A stretch of DNA of 64,000 bases from Comamonadaceae bacterium. GTDB taxonomy: Bacteria; Pseudomonadota; Gammaproteobacteria; Burkholderiales; Burkholderiaceae_C. Under the pieces are notes generated by a model. That model had not been told where the DNA came from. It saw nothing but the letters and a program-made list of their open reading frames with translations, and did no database searches. The number at the start of each line of letters is the position of its first letter. Position 1 is the first letter of the stretch. The position numbers and the translations under genes were made by a program. This document shows, piece after piece, positions 1-9,492 of the stretch. The stretch spans positions 62,001 through 126,000 of the forward strand of contig JAIYBB010000001.1 of the NCBI GenBank assembly GCA_027488735.1, written 5' to 3'.

Positions 1-813
1 CTGGTCCCATTCCACGCCACCGACAAACTTGCCGCTGACACGGTCGGTGCCGGGCGCCATGGGACGGCCTTTCACATACGCAATGGTTTTTTCATCCACT
101 GCCACCAAACCAGCGCGGGCACCGGCTTCGATTGCCATGTTGCACAATGTCATGCGGCCTTCCATGCTGAGTGCGCGAATGGCCGCGCCGCCGAATTCGA
201 TGGTGTAACCGGTGCCGCCCGCTGTACCAATTTTCCCGATGATGGCCAACACAATGTCTTTTGCGGTGATGCCCTTGGCAGCTTGCCCATCGACTTGCAC
301 CAACAGGTTTTTGGCTTTTTTCGCCAACAAGGTTTGCGTGGCCAGCACATGTTCAACCTCGGATGTGCCGATGCCATGCGCGAGTGCGCCGAAGGCGCCG
401 TGGGTGGATGTGTGCGAGTCGCCGCAGACCACGGTCATGCCGGGCAATGTGGCACCGTTTTCAGGGCCGATGACGTGAACAATACCTTGGCGCTTGGACA
501 AAAATGGAAAGTAGGCGGCCGCGCCGTATTCGCGCATGTTGTCGTCAAGTGTGGTGATTTGGGCTTTGCTGACGGGATCGGTGATGCCGTCGTAACCGAG
601 TTCCCAGCCGGTGGTCGGCGTGTTGTGGTCGGCGGTGGCAACCACGGAGCTGATGCGCCAGACCGGGCGCTTGGCTACGCGCAGCCCCTCAAAGGCTTGC
701 GGGCTGGTGACTTCGTGCACCAGATGTCGGTCAATATAAAGCACCGAGGTGCCGTCTTCTTCGGTATGGACGACGTGCTCGTCCCAAATCTTGTCGTAGA
801 GGGTGCGTCCCAT
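1..813 (-). CDS. leuC: 3-isopropylmalate dehydratase large subunit (partial, C-terminus outside window)
   Basis: Large subunit of isopropylmalate isomerase, which interconverts 2- and 3-isopropylmalate in leucine biosynthesis using a [4Fe-4S] cluster and the small subunit LeuD. The 271 visible codons start [15 protein letters not shown] and include family motifs such as [26 protein letters not shown] and the [15 protein letters not shown] stretch, all typical of the aconitase superfamily N-terminal half. The ATG at 811-813 is preceded by AGGAG at a good distance, so this start is secure. The frame runs open to base 1, so the cluster cysteines are outside the window. LeuD and LeuB would be expected further downstream on the minus strand. 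Confidence 0.96.
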   Translation of the reverse strand, partial: MGRTLYDKIWDEHVVHTEEDGTSVLYIDRHLVHEVTSPQAFEGLRVAKRPVWRISSVVATADHNTPTTGWELGYDGITDPVSKAQITTLDDNMREYGAAAYFPFLSKRQGIVHVIGPENGATLPGMTVVCGDSHTSTHGAFGALAHGIGTSEVEHVLATQTLLAKKAKNLLVQVDGQAAKGITAKDIVLAIIGKIGTAGGTGYTIEFGGAAIRALSMEGRMTLCNMAIEAGARAGLVAVDEKTIAYVKGRPMAPGTDRVSGKFVGGVEWDQ

Positions 814-1078
814 GTGGGCTCCTGCGCTGTGGATGGCAAATCTTGGATTTTAGGCGGCACACACTGCCCCGCCTTTGCGTCAAGGTACCAAGCGTGTTCG
901 GCACCAATTTCCGAGAAGCCAGGTAGGCACGGTCGTGGGATTTGGGGGGAGCCAGCGACCGTCACACTCCCCCGCAAGTTGCACTTGGATGCCTGGGGGG
1001 CGTTGCGTTGATGAGCAGTTACCCCAGCACCTGGGCGGACCTAAATGAGAACCTGTCCGTTTTGAGTTTTTAGACATT

Positions 1079-1885
1079 TCATGCACCCTCGCTCTGCCTT
1101 TTGGCTAGCTCGGCTAGTACAGCACCCACACCCAGGCCACCTGATGATTTGTTTTTATTAAGTTTTAAAGAGTGAGATCGCATACTTCTCTTGTCTTGTG
1201 TTACCTCTGTCCGATCCTTGAACATGCGTTGTGCCTCGTCGTGGTCGAACACTCCGACGAGCCCGAACGCTATCCTTGCGCACTGCACGAGCGACTTGTG
1301 CCTGAGCATTCTCCTTGGGTGTGTGAGCCATGACTCGCTCAGTCCCCTGACCTCGCTGAAGTACTCACGAATCCTAGTCGGCACCCGCCTGTCCCACCTG
1401 TGCAGGGTGCACTCCATCCATGCCGGCACACCGTCGACGAGTTCTTGTGACTCCCGGAACTGTACACCTGCAAACCTCTTGTGCGTGTTGATTACTCGGC
1501 ACCAGCCGTCCACCCCCAGAACGACAAGGGCGGGGCTATGCATGTCATCGCCCTCCCTCAGCAGGTACAGTTCGCGCCCCAGGGGGCTCAGGCCAAGGCG
1601 CTCCGAGGCGAGCAGCAGCGTCTCCAGGTCCGCCTGCGTCCACAGGTTGAGGCGGGCGAGTGACGACTGGGTCAGTGCCTGTGCAAAACCCTCGGGGCTC
1701 ATTCCCGAGCGCCTTGTGCACCTCTTGAAGACTGGCAGTTCCTGTGCCGCAATGTGGGCTGGGGTCGGCGGCTTGTGTTCAATGCTGGCACGTCTGCCTT
1801 GCACATTGCCAACGGTTCTTTGTGGTGTGTTGTGTTCACTGGCTTGGTCCATGTACTGTGTGGGATCCTTAGGGGGATTACGCAT
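1079..1885 (-). CDS. bet: RecT/Bet-family phage recombinase (single-strand annealing protein)
   Basis: A 268-residue protein of the RecT/Bet family, which anneals single-stranded DNA during phage-type homologous recombination. The core at about residues 85-215 shows the family pattern: SPLGRELYLL, then VVLGVDGWCRVINTH, FRESQ...PAWMECTLHR, and HPRRMLRHKSLVQCARIAFG followed by GVFDHDEAQRM. The first 55 and last 45 residues are low in recognisable motifs and probably flexible. Its start overlaps the stop of the upstream exonuclease by 8 bp, so the two are translationally coupled, as usual for lambda- and SXT-type Exo/Bet pairs. It lies directly upstream of leuC, with which it has no functional link. 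The family call is firm; the phage or ICE origin is inferred. Confidence 0.88.
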   Translation of the reverse strand: MRNPPKDPTQYMDQASEHNTPQRTVGNVQGRRASIEHKPPTPAHIAAQELPVFKRCTRRSGMSPEGFAQALTQSSLARLNLWTQADLETLLLASERLGLSPLGRELYLLREGDDMHSPALVVLGVDGWCRVINTHKRFAGVQFRESQELVDGVPAWMECTLHRWDRRVPTRIREYFSEVRGLSESWLTHPRRMLRHKSLVQCARIAFGLVGVFDHDEAQRMFKDRTEVTQDKRSMRSHSLKLNKNKSSGGLGVGAVLAELAKRQSEGA

Positions 1886-2867
1886 GACTTGCGCCTCCCA
1901 GCATCAGCCGCCTTTGCGGTGAAGACTTGACGAGGTACTCGCTCACGACATCTGGGCGCTCCCTGCGCAGTCTTGTGATGTCTACCCTCTTGATGGTTGA
2001 GCCGGACCTGAAGGTGCCCAGCGTCCTGCCGTTGTGGCGCAAAAACTCCGCGGGGCCCATGCTCAGTGCCAGCTGGTCCCTGACCCTCTGGGACTCGTCC
2101 TCAAGTTTCTTGGACAGCCCTTGGATGCGTTGCAGTCTCCTGAGCTGTGAGAGCGTCGTGGGGTCGGCCTCAAACTCAAGCCCTGGCGTCTCCTTGGGGT
2201 GGAGGGCTAGGACGTCGTCTCGAGTTTTAAGGGCCGGTGGAACCCCCGCCATAACGTGCTCGTCCCAGAACTCAAGCGCTGCCCTGACAAGCCGGTCGCC
2301 AAGCAGAGGATCGTGCACCACCGTGTAGATCCTGAGGTCGCTGTTGCCCAGCATCACCGCCAGGTGCGCTTGCGAGCAGCCGGTGAGTGTCGTGTACCAG
2401 GCGCACTGCACGAGGTAGGCGTGGGGTATCTGGTCTGTACCCTCGCACCCCCATTGCGAGGCGCTGAATGCGCTCGCCGTCTTGCACTCCAGGAGGGTGG
2501 TGGTGCAGATGTTGCCGTCGGTGTCGAGCACGGGACGACCGCCTAGGGACACCAGCCTGTCCACGTGGGCGAAGAGGTGGGGGTGGCGAGGGTGGTGGAC
2601 GGTCGGTCCGTGCTCGTGAGTGGTGTGTCCAGTCGCGTGCTCATACTCCTGGGCGACGAATGGCTCCATGTGCCTTCCGTACCTCAGGCGCAACGCATCG
2701 CCAACGCAGCTTTGGCTACCAACCTTCTCGGCCCATACCTGTAGCGGGGTCCTAAACGGTGAGAGCCCGAGTATCGCCCCGATGTCGGAGCCGCCTACCC
2801 CCCACGGCCTAATCGGTTGGGTGTGGGAACCCGTCGCTGTGAAATTCTTAAGATTGCCGTCCATCAA
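1878..2867 (-). CDS. exo: YqaJ/lambda-Exo-type viral recombinase exonuclease
   Basis: A 329-residue member of the YqaJ nuclease family, which degrades the 5' strand of double-strand ends to make substrate for its annealing partner. The nuclease signature is clear: GGSDIGAILGLSPFRTPLQVW at about residues 27-47, YGRHMEPFVAQEYE near 65-78, the catalytic LLECKTASAF stretch near 124, and IPHAYLVQCAWYTTLTG, the conserved QxxWY-like region. It overlaps bet by 8 bp and appears to be the first gene of the two-gene unit. A 17-bp perfect palindrome stands about 33 bp upstream of its ATG in an AT-rich spacer and is a likely operator. No integrase, terminase or structural gene is nearby, so this is a recombination module on its own. 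Confidence 0.87.
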   Translation of the reverse strand: MMDGNLKNFTATGSHTQPIRPWGVGGSDIGAILGLSPFRTPLQVWAEKVGSQSCVGDALRLRYGRHMEPFVAQEYEHATGHTTHEHGPTVHHPRHPHLFAHVDRLVSLGGRPVLDTDGNICTTTLLECKTASAFSASQWGCEGTDQIPHAYLVQCAWYTTLTGCSQAHLAVMLGNSDLRIYTVVHDPLLGDRLVRAALEFWDEHVMAGVPPALKTRDDVLALHPKETPGLEFEADPTTLSQLRRLQRIQGLSKKLEDESQRVRDQLALSMGPAEFLRHNGRTLGTFRSGSTIKRVDITRLRRERPDVVSEYLVKSSPQRRLMLGGASHA

Positions 2868-3131
2868 GCTTTCCCCTATGTTGATTCGAGGGTTTTATTG
2901 TATCTTTAAAAGATACTATATGTAAACTTAAAAGAAACAATGAGGTATTTTTATTAAAATAAATATTATTTGCATAAGAGTCAATGATTTAGAAGACTAT
3001 TTACAAAACATTTTGTGCTTCTGTGGGGTTTGATCAAGGCCCTGTTTTTAAAAGTTAATTTCACTTAATGAACAGACCCACACCAAAACAACGCACATCG
3101 CGCTTCGGTGTGGAATGGTGGCTATGAAGGG
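2868..3131. other. AT-rich intergenic region between repressor and exo
   Basis: These 264 bases are much richer in A and T than the flanking genes and contain no convincing reading frame. They hold the palindrome at 2900-2916 and should contain the minus-strand exo-bet promoter. A GC-rich patch near 3080-3110 lies just after the repressor stop and could form a weak hairpin, but I do not see a clear terminator. Confidence 0.5.
2900..2916. promoter_or_regulatory. Perfect palindrome upstream of exo, candidate repressor operator
   Basis: The bases GTATCTTT (2900-2907) and AAAGATAC (2909-2916) form an exact inverted repeat around one central A. It lies in the AT-rich spacer 33 bp before the exo start and next to the CI-like repressor gene. 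Operator function is inferred from position and symmetry only. Confidence 0.45.
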
Positions 3132-3758
3132 TCAGACCGTTGGAGGCTGTGACTGCTTGAGCCTTGTGATCATGACCATCTCCACCGCGACCCCAAGGAC
3201 TACCAGGTAGTCACCCTCGTGGTAGAGGTCCTTGTTGCCGATGAAGGCTTGGTAGTACCTGGCACCCTGTTCGGACTTGGCGTAGAGCAGTTGGCAGTCG
3301 CCCCTGGCATCGTGGGCGTAGATTAGATCGTCCGTGGTGTGGGGCAGAGCCGGGTCAAATAGCACCAGCGAGCCAGGGTGGATGCTTGTGAGCCACAAGT
3401 TCTTAACCTCGCTGCTCATCATGCGCATGTAGAAGGACCCCTCTGAGGCCCTGAACGCGCTCAGGTAGGACTGGTTGCTATGGCTCCGCAGTCGGCGCAC
3501 GAACTCGTCCACCCGTGTGTGCTTGGCGTAGTCAACGATGGGGTAGCTCCTGGGCGGTGGGGCACTGCCTTGGGTCAGCAGGTGCGTGCACGGCACCCCA
3601 AAGAGTTGGGCGATCTGATCCAAGCGCGAGTGCTCGGGGTGGGTGTGCCCCTGCTCCCACTTGGAGACGGAGGCGCGTGTCACTCCCAGGGCTACCGCCA
3701 CTTGCTGAAGCGACAGACCCTTGCTTGCCCTGAGCTCACGTATTCTTTGCCCGATCAT
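3132..3758 (-). CDS. CI-like repressor: XRE helix-turn-helix with S24-like C-terminal domain
   Basis: A 208-residue transcription factor. Residues 1-60 form a textbook XRE helix-turn-helix (IGQRIRELRASKGLSLQQVA, then GVTRASVSKWEQGHTHPE and LDQIAQLFGV). Residues from about 75 look like the LexA/CI S24 domain, with PIVDYAK, an MMSSEV segment where GDSM would be expected, and HPGSLVLFDPALP matching the usual pGd-v-vDp-p. The catalytic lysine region appears to read GARYYQAF, with no lysine at the expected place, so self-cleavage may be lost. It lies upstream of exo-bet on the same strand and probably controls them. Start chosen at the ATG giving the complete helix-turn-helix. Confidence 0.82.
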   Translation of the reverse strand: MIGQRIRELRASKGLSLQQVAVALGVTRASVSKWEQGHTHPEHSRLDQIAQLFGVPCTHLLTQGSAPPPRSYPIVDYAKHTRVDEFVRRLRSHSNQSYLSAFRASEGSFYMRMMSSEVKNLWLTSIHPGSLVLFDPALPHTTDDLIYAHDARGDCQLLYAKSEQGARYYQAFIGNKDLYHEGDYLVVLGVAVEMVMITRLKQSQPPTV

Positions 3759-3888
3759 GGCCGATCATAGCCAACTGGTCTGCAGTACCATCGCCCCGAT
3801 CGGTTTGATGCGGGCAAAGCCCGATGATCTTTGCATTCAGGTGAGGGTGCGTGCCGGATGGGTTTGGATGCCACGTCAGGCCTTATTC

Positions 3889-4893
3889 TTAGGCTTGCGA
3901 GCGCAGCTCACGAACAGCCTTGATTGAGGTAAGCCCCTCCTTGAGGCCCCTTTGGACCTGCGCGCTTGCCCTCACAAGTCGCTCGTCGGTGAGCACCTCG
4001 ATCATGCGCTCTGTCTTTATGGAGTTGATGCAGTCCTGGATCCGAGCGTGGTTCCTGAACAGCCAGTAGGACACGAGCGTAGAGGTCTCCTTTGCCTTGG
4101 CAAGCCTCCTGCCCAGGTAGCTCAGTCCATGCCGTGCTTCGAGCATCACAACGTCAAGCTTGTTGAGGAAGAGCCCGTGCTCGAACTCGCTCAGGCCAGG
4201 GTGTGCGAGCAGTTCACAGCCCTGTTTGTAGATTGAGGCGACCCTAAGGTCCGGTCCGCTCAGTCTGTCTGCCTTAGTTGCATCGCACGGTTGCAGGGCA
4301 AGCCGCTCCCATACCAAGTGCACTTGTAACTTTAGCGCGTGGGGCTGTATCGGCGTACAAAGGGCGTCCAGATGCGTCTCGGCCCATGGGAAATCAAGCC
4401 TGCGTACCAGCTCGCCCAGGCTCACGTCGTCGTGCTCAACCTTGTGAAGCTGCAAGCGCTCGTAGGCGTTTATCGCCTCCAACTTGGTCAGCCCGTGGGC
4501 GATGTCCCTGCAGAGTGTGCGCGATATCACGCCGTGAGGGTTTAGCTCATCTATAACGGCGCTCAACTTTTCATGGTACGCGTCCGTTTGGGGCTGGTGC
4601 AGGGCATAGGCGCCGTGCTTTACCGAGTTCTTGGAAGACGATGCGACCCCGTTCTCAGTCCTTGGCCCGCCGCTCCTTTTGCTTCGCGGTCGCTTGAGCC
4701 TTTTGTCCTGATCCAGGACCTCGGGCTCTCCATGAAGCGGCCTCTTCGGGGATAGGGCGACCTTCGGCAAGTTCGCTAGGGCCGACTGCCCACCAACGCC
4801 ACCGGCTGTACCCTGCGCGGCATGGGTATCTTGGCCGATGTCGGTCATCCTGAGGCCACCTGAGGCTCCGTCGATCAGTGTCCTGTCGTCCAT
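3889..4893 (-). CDS. Hypothetical protein with KNSVKHGAY motif
   Basis: A 334-residue protein I do not recognise. I chose the ATG at 4891-4893 (MDDRTLIDGASGG) because it has AGGAG nine bases upstream; an in-frame ATG at 4953 has none. The N-terminal 90 residues are low-complexity and basic (KRPRSKRSGGPRTENGV), followed by SSSKNSVKHGAYA, a short motif common in uncharacterised phage, plasmid and ICE proteins. The remainder is predicted mostly helical with several leucine-rich stretches and no membrane segment. It is codirectional with the repressor and Exo/Bet genes and probably belongs to the same mobile block. It could be a DNA-binding or packaging accessory protein, but nothing in the sequence decides this. 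Confidence 0.65.
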   Translation of the reverse strand: MDDRTLIDGASGGLRMTDIGQDTHAAQGTAGGVGGQSALANLPKVALSPKRPLHGEPEVLDQDKRLKRPRSKRSGGPRTENGVASSSKNSVKHGAYALHQPQTDAYHEKLSAVIDELNPHGVISRTLCRDIAHGLTKLEAINAYERLQLHKVEHDDVSLGELVRRLDFPWAETHLDALCTPIQPHALKLQVHLVWERLALQPCDATKADRLSGPDLRVASIYKQGCELLAHPGLSEFEHGLFLNKLDVVMLEARHGLSYLGRRLAKAKETSTLVSYWLFRNHARIQDCINSIKTERMIEVLTDERLVRASAQVQRGLKEGLTSIKAVRELRSQA

Positions 4894-5315
4894 GAATTGG
4901 CTCCTGTTGTGAATTACGCGCAGTATTGTAATGTGGAAGGTGTAGATATTCAAACTTAACTTTTAGTTAGATAGACTCTTAACTCGAAATTAAGAGTATA
5001 ATAAAACTTATTAATTATAATTTGGCTTTGGGCTAGGCTAGCAGTTGAAGCACTGCTTCGATCGGTGCAAGTGAACTTAGCCCCCACGACCTAGCTTTTG
5101 ACGGTGTGAGGCGCCCTTGGGCGGGAAAGGGCTCAGCAGATGCATCGCCACCACGAGCTTACTGTCGGTACTTACTGCTGCGTGTTTGTGCTCTTTGGCT
5201 ACTCTGAGGTAGACATATTGGCCCGCTCTGCACTCACAACGCACTTCTTGTGTAAAGGCAATTCAGTTTTTTTCGCTGGCCTATAGATGAGCCTCTTCTA
5301 AATTGCTTTGTTAGA
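4894..5315. other. Non-coding region between the phage-like block and gltA, with hairpins
   Basis: No convincing gene lies here. The left part (4894-5020) is AT-rich and contains an inverted repeat ACTCTTAA (4975-4982) / TTAAGAGT (4990-4997), probably in the promoter region of the minus-strand gene starting at 4893. Bases 5030-5083 can fold as a nested structure: GGGCTA (5030-5035) pairs with TAGCCC (5078-5083), and inside it GCAGT (5041-5045) pairs with ACTGC (5052-5056). It is tRNA-sized but lacks a recognisable anticodon arm or T-loop sequence. The rest (5100-5315) shows nothing clear. Confidence 0.45.
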
Positions 5316-5343
5316 CAAAAAACCGGCCTATGCCGGTTTTTTG
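5316..5343 (-). terminator. Rho-independent terminator of gltA
   Basis: CCGGC (5323-5327) and GCCGG (5332-5336) form a short GC stem around CTAT, flanked by six A and six T residues, so it can work in both directions. It begins about 18 bp past the gltA stop codon. Confidence 0.85.
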
Positions 5344-5360
5344 AATATGTGACGCTGTGT

Positions 5361-6671
5361 TCAACGCTTGCTAATGGGCGGCACGTCTCTTTTGGCAGCA
5401 CCGGTGAACAGCTGACGGGGTCTGCCGATTTTGTATTCAGGGTCGCTGATCATTTCATTGAGTTGAGCGATCCAACCGACTGTGCGGGCCAGCGCAAAAA
5501 TGCCGGTGAATAAATTGACCGGAATGCCGATGGCGCGTTGCACGATGCCGGAGTAGAAATCCACGTTCGGGTATAACTTGCGGGAAACAAAATAATCGTC
5601 TTCGAGCGCGATTTTTTCCAAGGCCTTGGCCAGTTTGAACAAGGGGTCGTTTTCGAGACCGAGTTCTTTCAACACTTCATCGCAAGTCTCTTGCATCAGC
5701 TTGGCGCGCGGGTCGTAATTTTTGTAAACCCGGTGACCAAAGCCCATGAGCTTGACATTGGAGTTTTTGTCTTTGACTTGCTCCATGAATTCGCCCACTT
5801 TGGCGATGCCACCATTGGCTTGAATGTGTTCGAGCATGTTCAGGCAGGCTTCGTTGGCACCGCCGTGTGCGGGGCCCCACAAACAAGCCACACCGGCGGC
5901 AATGGCAGCGAACGGGTTGGTGCCTGATGAGCCGCACAAACGCACGGTGGACGTGGAGGCGTTTTGCTCGTGGTCAGCGTGCAAAGTGAAGATGCGGTCC
6001 ATGGCGCGCTCAAGCACAGGGTTGACCACATAAGGTTCACATGGTGTGCCGAACATCATGCGCAGGAAGTTGCCGGCATAAGACAAATCGTTTTGCGGAT
6101 ACAGGAAGGGCTGACCCACGCCGTATTTGTAAGCCATGGCAACAAGGGTTGGCATCTTGGCAATCAAGCGGATAGCCGCGACTTCGCGGTGTTCGGCGTT
6201 GTTGATGTCGGTGCTGTCATGGTAGAAGGCCGACAAGGCACCGACCAAGCCAGTGAGCACGGCCATCGGGTGGGCATCGCGACGGAAACCGCGCAAGAAA
6301 AATTGCATTTGCTCGTGCACCATGGTGTGGTGTGTCACGGTTTGCGTGAATGAATGCTTGCGTTCTTTGTTGGGCAACTCTCCGTAGAGCAACAAATGAC
6401 AGGTTTCAAGGAAGTCGCAGTGGGTGGCGAGTTGCTCGATCGGGTAACCGCGGTAAAGCAATTCACCTTTGTCGCCGTCAATGAATGTGATGGCCGATTG
6501 GCAAGACGCGGTAGACAAAAAACCGGGGTCATAGGTGAACATGCCGGTTTGTCCATAGAGCTTGCGGATGTCGATGACGTCCGGCCCGATGGTGCCGTTG
6601 TAAACCGGCATCTCAACGCTGGGTTGGCCATTGGTGAACGAAAGAGTGGCCTTGTAGTCAGCGAGTTTCAT
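5361..6671 (-). CDS. gltA: Citrate synthase
   Basis: Condenses acetyl-CoA and oxaloacetate to citrate, the entry step of the TCA cycle, in the cytoplasm. The 436-residue protein is of the Gram-negative type II size. Catalytic residues are visible in [11 protein letters not shown] (first His), [14 protein letters not shown] (second His) and NVDFYSGI (Asp). I start it at [12 protein letters not shown] (ATG 6669-6671), which has AGGA eight bases upstream; the frame continues upstream to 6707 but without ribosome-binding signal. It is the last gene of the sdhCDAB-sdhE-gltA operon and is followed by a good terminator. Function and call are certain. Confidence 0.98.
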   Translation of the reverse strand: MKLADYKATLSFTNGQPSVEMPVYNGTIGPDVIDIRKLYGQTGMFTYDPGFLSTASCQSAITFIDGDKGELLYRGYPIEQLATHCDFLETCHLLLYGELPNKERKHSFTQTVTHHTMVHEQMQFFLRGFRRDAHPMAVLTGLVGALSAFYHDSTDINNAEHREVAAIRLIAKMPTLVAMAYKYGVGQPFLYPQNDLSYAGNFLRMMFGTPCEPYVVNPVLERAMDRIFTLHADHEQNASTSTVRLCGSSGTNPFAAIAAGVACLWGPAHGGANEACLNMLEHIQANGGIAKVGEFMEQVKDKNSNVKLMGFGHRVYKNYDPRAKLMQETCDEVLKELGLENDPLFKLAKALEKIALEDDYFVSRKLYPNVDFYSGIVQRAIGIPVNLFTGIFALARTVGWIAQLNEMISDPEYKIGRPRQLFTGAAKRDVPPISKR

Positions 6672-6703
6672 GGTCAATTCCTGTGTCAAACAAAATAAAA
6701 AAT

Positions 6704-6994
6704 TCAAACTTTCAACAATGGCAACACAGACAGCACTTGCAAATCTTTCGTCACCTCTAGTGTGTGCGGTCGGCCCAGCAACACATCGAGCAAATCGTTG
6801 TCGGCCAGTTCCATCAATGTATACATGCCGCGGGCCTGACCCACTGTCAGCGAATCAGCGTAGCGGTTGAAAAAACGTTCGATGAACAAATCGTTTTCCA
6901 GCAAGCCGCGCCGACAACGCCAACGTAGTTTGCTGAGGGCCGATGACGACAGCATGTCATCATCTGGCAAGCCGTCGAGTTGCTCATCGCCCAT
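6704..6994 (-). CDS. sdhE: FAD assembly factor SdhE (succinate dehydrogenase flavinylation)
   Basis: A 96-residue member of the SdhE/Sdh5 family, which promotes covalent attachment of FAD to SdhA. The hallmark RGLLENDL stretch lies at about residues 29-36, preceded by LRWRCR and followed by FIERFF and the helical [21 protein letters not shown]. The ATG follows immediately after the sdhB stop codon with no spacer, so it is translationally coupled. Its position between sdhB and gltA is the common arrangement in betaproteobacteria. Confidence 0.93.
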   Translation of the reverse strand: MGDEQLDGLPDDDMLSSSALSKLRWRCRRGLLENDLFIERFFNRYADSLTVGQARGMYTLMELADNDLLDVLLGRPHTLEVTKDLQVLSVLPLLKV

Positions 6995-7696
6995 TCAAAC
7001 CGCGCGGCTGATCATCAGTTCTTTGATCTTGCCGATGGCCTTGGTGGGGTTCAAACCTTTGGGGCAAACATCGACGCAATTCATGATGGTGTGGCAGCGG
7101 AACAAACGGTAGGGGTCTTCCAAATTGTCCAAGCGCTCGTTGGTCGCGTGGTCGCGGCTGTCGGCGATGAACCGGTAGGCTTGCAGCAAACCGGCGGGGC
7201 CGACAAATTTGTCCGGGTTCCACCAAAAAGACGGGCAGCTGGTCGAGCAACTGGCGCACAAAATACATTCGTACAAACCGTCAAGTTCTTCACGCTCGGC
7301 GGGCGACTGCAAGCGTTCTTTTTCAGGCGGCAGGGTGTCATTCACCAGGTACGGTTTGATTGAGTTGTACTGGTTGAAAAACTGCGTCATGTCGACGATC
7401 AAATCGCGAATCACGGGCAAGCCGGGCAGGGGCTTTAAGGTAATGACACCGGGCAATGTCAGCATGTTGGTCAAACAGGCCAAACCGTTTTTGCCGTTGA
7501 TGTTCATCGCGTCAGAGCCGCACACACCTTCGCGGCACGAGCGGCGGAAAGACAGCGTCGGGTCTTGCGCTTTGAGTTTCATCAACGCGTCAAGCAACAT
7601 GCGCTCGTGCCCGTCGAGTTCGATCTCGATGGTTTGCATATAAGGCTTGGCGTCTTTTTCCGGGTCGTAGCGGTAAATCTTGAAAGTGCGTTTCAT
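6995..7696 (-). CDS. sdhB: Succinate dehydrogenase iron-sulfur subunit
   Basis: Electron-transfer subunit of complex II, carrying electrons from the SdhA flavin to the membrane quinone site. The 233-residue protein shows all three cluster motifs: [21 protein letters not shown] for [2Fe-2S] near residues 55-75, [12 protein letters not shown] for [4Fe-4S] near 140, and [17 protein letters not shown] for [3Fe-4S] near 200. The start codon overlaps the sdhA stop by one base (TGATG). Length and motifs match the family exactly. Confidence 0.98.
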   Translation of the reverse strand: MKRTFKIYRYDPEKDAKPYMQTIEIELDGHERMLLDALMKLKAQDPTLSFRRSCREGVCGSDAMNINGKNGLACLTNMLTLPGVITLKPLPGLPVIRDLIVDMTQFFNQYNSIKPYLVNDTLPPEKERLQSPAEREELDGLYECILCASCSTSCPSFWWNPDKFVGPAGLLQAYRFIADSRDHATNERLDNLEDPYRLFRCHTIMNCVDVCPKGLNPTKAIGKIKELMISRAV

Positions 7697-9489
7697 CAGA
7701 ATGTTCTCACTTTAGGAGGGATGCTTTCGGTGGTCAAAGGTTGCAGTTTGACGGGCTTGTAAGTCATGCTGTTGCTGTGGCTGTGCCACAGGCTGTGCTT
7801 GAGCCACTGCTCGTCATTGCGGCCGTTCGGGTGTTCAGGTGTGTCTGCATAGTCGTCCACCGTGTGTGCGCCACGGCTTTCGCGGCGGGCGGCGGCTGAC
7901 ACCATGGTGGCCTGCGCGCACTCGATCAGGTTTTCCACTTCCAGCGCTTCAATGCGTGCGGTGTTGAAAATCTTGCTCTTGTCTTTCAAACCGATGGCGT
8001 TCACACGCTCGCGCAATGCTGCGATTTGCGTGACACCTTTGTCCAGCGTGGCTTGGGTGCGGAACACACCGGCGTGCTTTTGCATGCTGGCGCGCAAATC
8101 GTTAGCCACGTCTTGCGCGTACTCGCCGCTGGTGCTGTTGTCCAAACGCGCCAAGCGAGCCAAGGTGTGGTCTGCGGCGTCTGCAGGCAAAGGCTTGTGC
8201 AATTTGTTTTTCTGATGGAACTCGACGATGTGGTTACCGGCGGCTTTGCCGAACACAAGTAAGTCCAACAATGAATTGGTGCCTAAGCGGTTGGCACCGT
8301 GCACGCTGACGCATGAGCATTCGCCGACCGCGTACAAACCATTGACCACGGCGTTGTGATCGTTGGACGTTTGCGTGACGACCTGACCGTGGATGTTGGT
8401 GGGAATGCCGCCCATTTGGTAGTGGATGGTCGGCACCACAGGAATAGGTTCGCGCGTGATGTCGACGTTGGCGAAGTTGTGGCCGATCTCGTACACCGAG
8501 GGCAGGCGCTTCATGATGGTTTCTGCGCCCAAGTGGTCCAGCTTCAAGTGCACGTAATCTTTGTTCGGGCCGCAACCGCGACCTTCTTTGATTTCCTGGT
8601 CCATGCAACGTGACACGAAGTCGCGCGGGGCCAAGTCTTTTAGCGTGGGCGCATAACGCTCCATGAAACGCTCGCCCAAGCTGTTGAGCAAAATCGCACC
8701 TTCGCCACGGCAACCTTCGGTCAGCAACACACCGGCACCGGCGACACCGGTGGGGTGGAATTGCCAGAACTCCATGTCTTCCAAAGGAATGCCAGCGCGT
8801 GCCGCCATGCCCAAGCCGTCTCCCGTGTTGATGAAGGCGTTGGTGGACGCGGCAAAAATACGCCCTGCGCCGCCAGTGGCCAGCAACACGGTTTTGGCTT
8901 CCAGAATATGCAGGTCGCCGGTTTCCATCTCGAGGGCGGTGACACCGACCACGTCGCCGTCTGCGTCGCGGATCAGGTCTTGCGCCATCCATTCCACAAA
9001 GAAGTTGGTGTTGGCCTTCAAATTTTGCTGATACAAGGTATGCAGCATGGAGTGGCCCGTGCGGTCGGCAGAGGCGCAAGCGCGTTGCACCGATTTCTCG
9101 CCGTAGTTGGAGGTGTGTCCACCGAAGGGGCGCTGGTAAATCGTGCCGTCCGGGTTGCGGTCAAACGGCATGCCCATGTGTTCGAGCTCATACACCACCT
9201 TGGGTGCTTCGCGGCACATGTATTCGATCGCGTCCTGGTCGCCCAACCAGTCTGAACCTTTGACGGTGTCGTAGAAATGGTAGTGCCAATTGTCTTCAGA
9301 CATATTGCCAAGCGACGCACCGATACCGCCTTGCGCGGCCACTGTGTGCGAGCGGGTGGGGAACACCTTGGACAGCACGGCCACATTCAAACCGGCGCGT
9401 GAGAGTTGCAGCGAGGCGCGCATGCCTGAGCCGCCTGCACCGACGATGACCACATCAAAGCGGCGACGGGGAAGAGAAGAGCGTGTCAT
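7696..9489 (-). CDS. sdhA: Succinate dehydrogenase flavoprotein subunit
   Basis: Catalytic subunit of complex II, oxidising succinate to fumarate with covalently bound FAD. The 597-residue protein has the N-terminal dinucleotide-binding motif [18 protein letters not shown], the FAD-attachment region [10 protein letters not shown], the substrate-binding HPTGVAGAG segment, and the C-terminal [14 protein letters not shown] signature. It lies three bases downstream of sdhD and overlaps sdhB by one base. No anomalies. Confidence 0.98.
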   Translation of the reverse strand: MTRSSLPRRRFDVVIVGAGGSGMRASLQLSRAGLNVAVLSKVFPTRSHTVAAQGGIGASLGNMSEDNWHYHFYDTVKGSDWLGDQDAIEYMCREAPKVVYELEHMGMPFDRNPDGTIYQRPFGGHTSNYGEKSVQRACASADRTGHSMLHTLYQQNLKANTNFFVEWMAQDLIRDADGDVVGVTALEMETGDLHILEAKTVLLATGGAGRIFAASTNAFINTGDGLGMAARAGIPLEDMEFWQFHPTGVAGAGVLLTEGCRGEGAILLNSLGERFMERYAPTLKDLAPRDFVSRCMDQEIKEGRGCGPNKDYVHLKLDHLGAETIMKRLPSVYEIGHNFANVDITREPIPVVPTIHYQMGGIPTNIHGQVVTQTSNDHNAVVNGLYAVGECSCVSVHGANRLGTNSLLDLLVFGKAAGNHIVEFHQKNKLHKPLPADAADHTLARLARLDNSTSGEYAQDVANDLRASMQKHAGVFRTQATLDKGVTQIAALRERVNAIGLKDKSKIFNTARIEALEVENLIECAQATMVSAAARRESRGAHTVDDYADTPEHPNGRNDEQWLKHSLWHSHSNSMTYKPVKLQPLTTESIPPKVRTF

Positions 9490-9492
9490 TGG

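Noticed and set aside
283..1011. Plus-strand frame of 242 codons opposite leuC
   Set aside because: It is antisense to the clearly conserved leuC and its upstream spacer, and its translation shows no family motif.
5030..5083. Possible tRNA gene
   Set aside because: An outer stem is possible, but no anticodon arm or T-loop consensus can be placed, so I list it only as a fold of unknown meaning.
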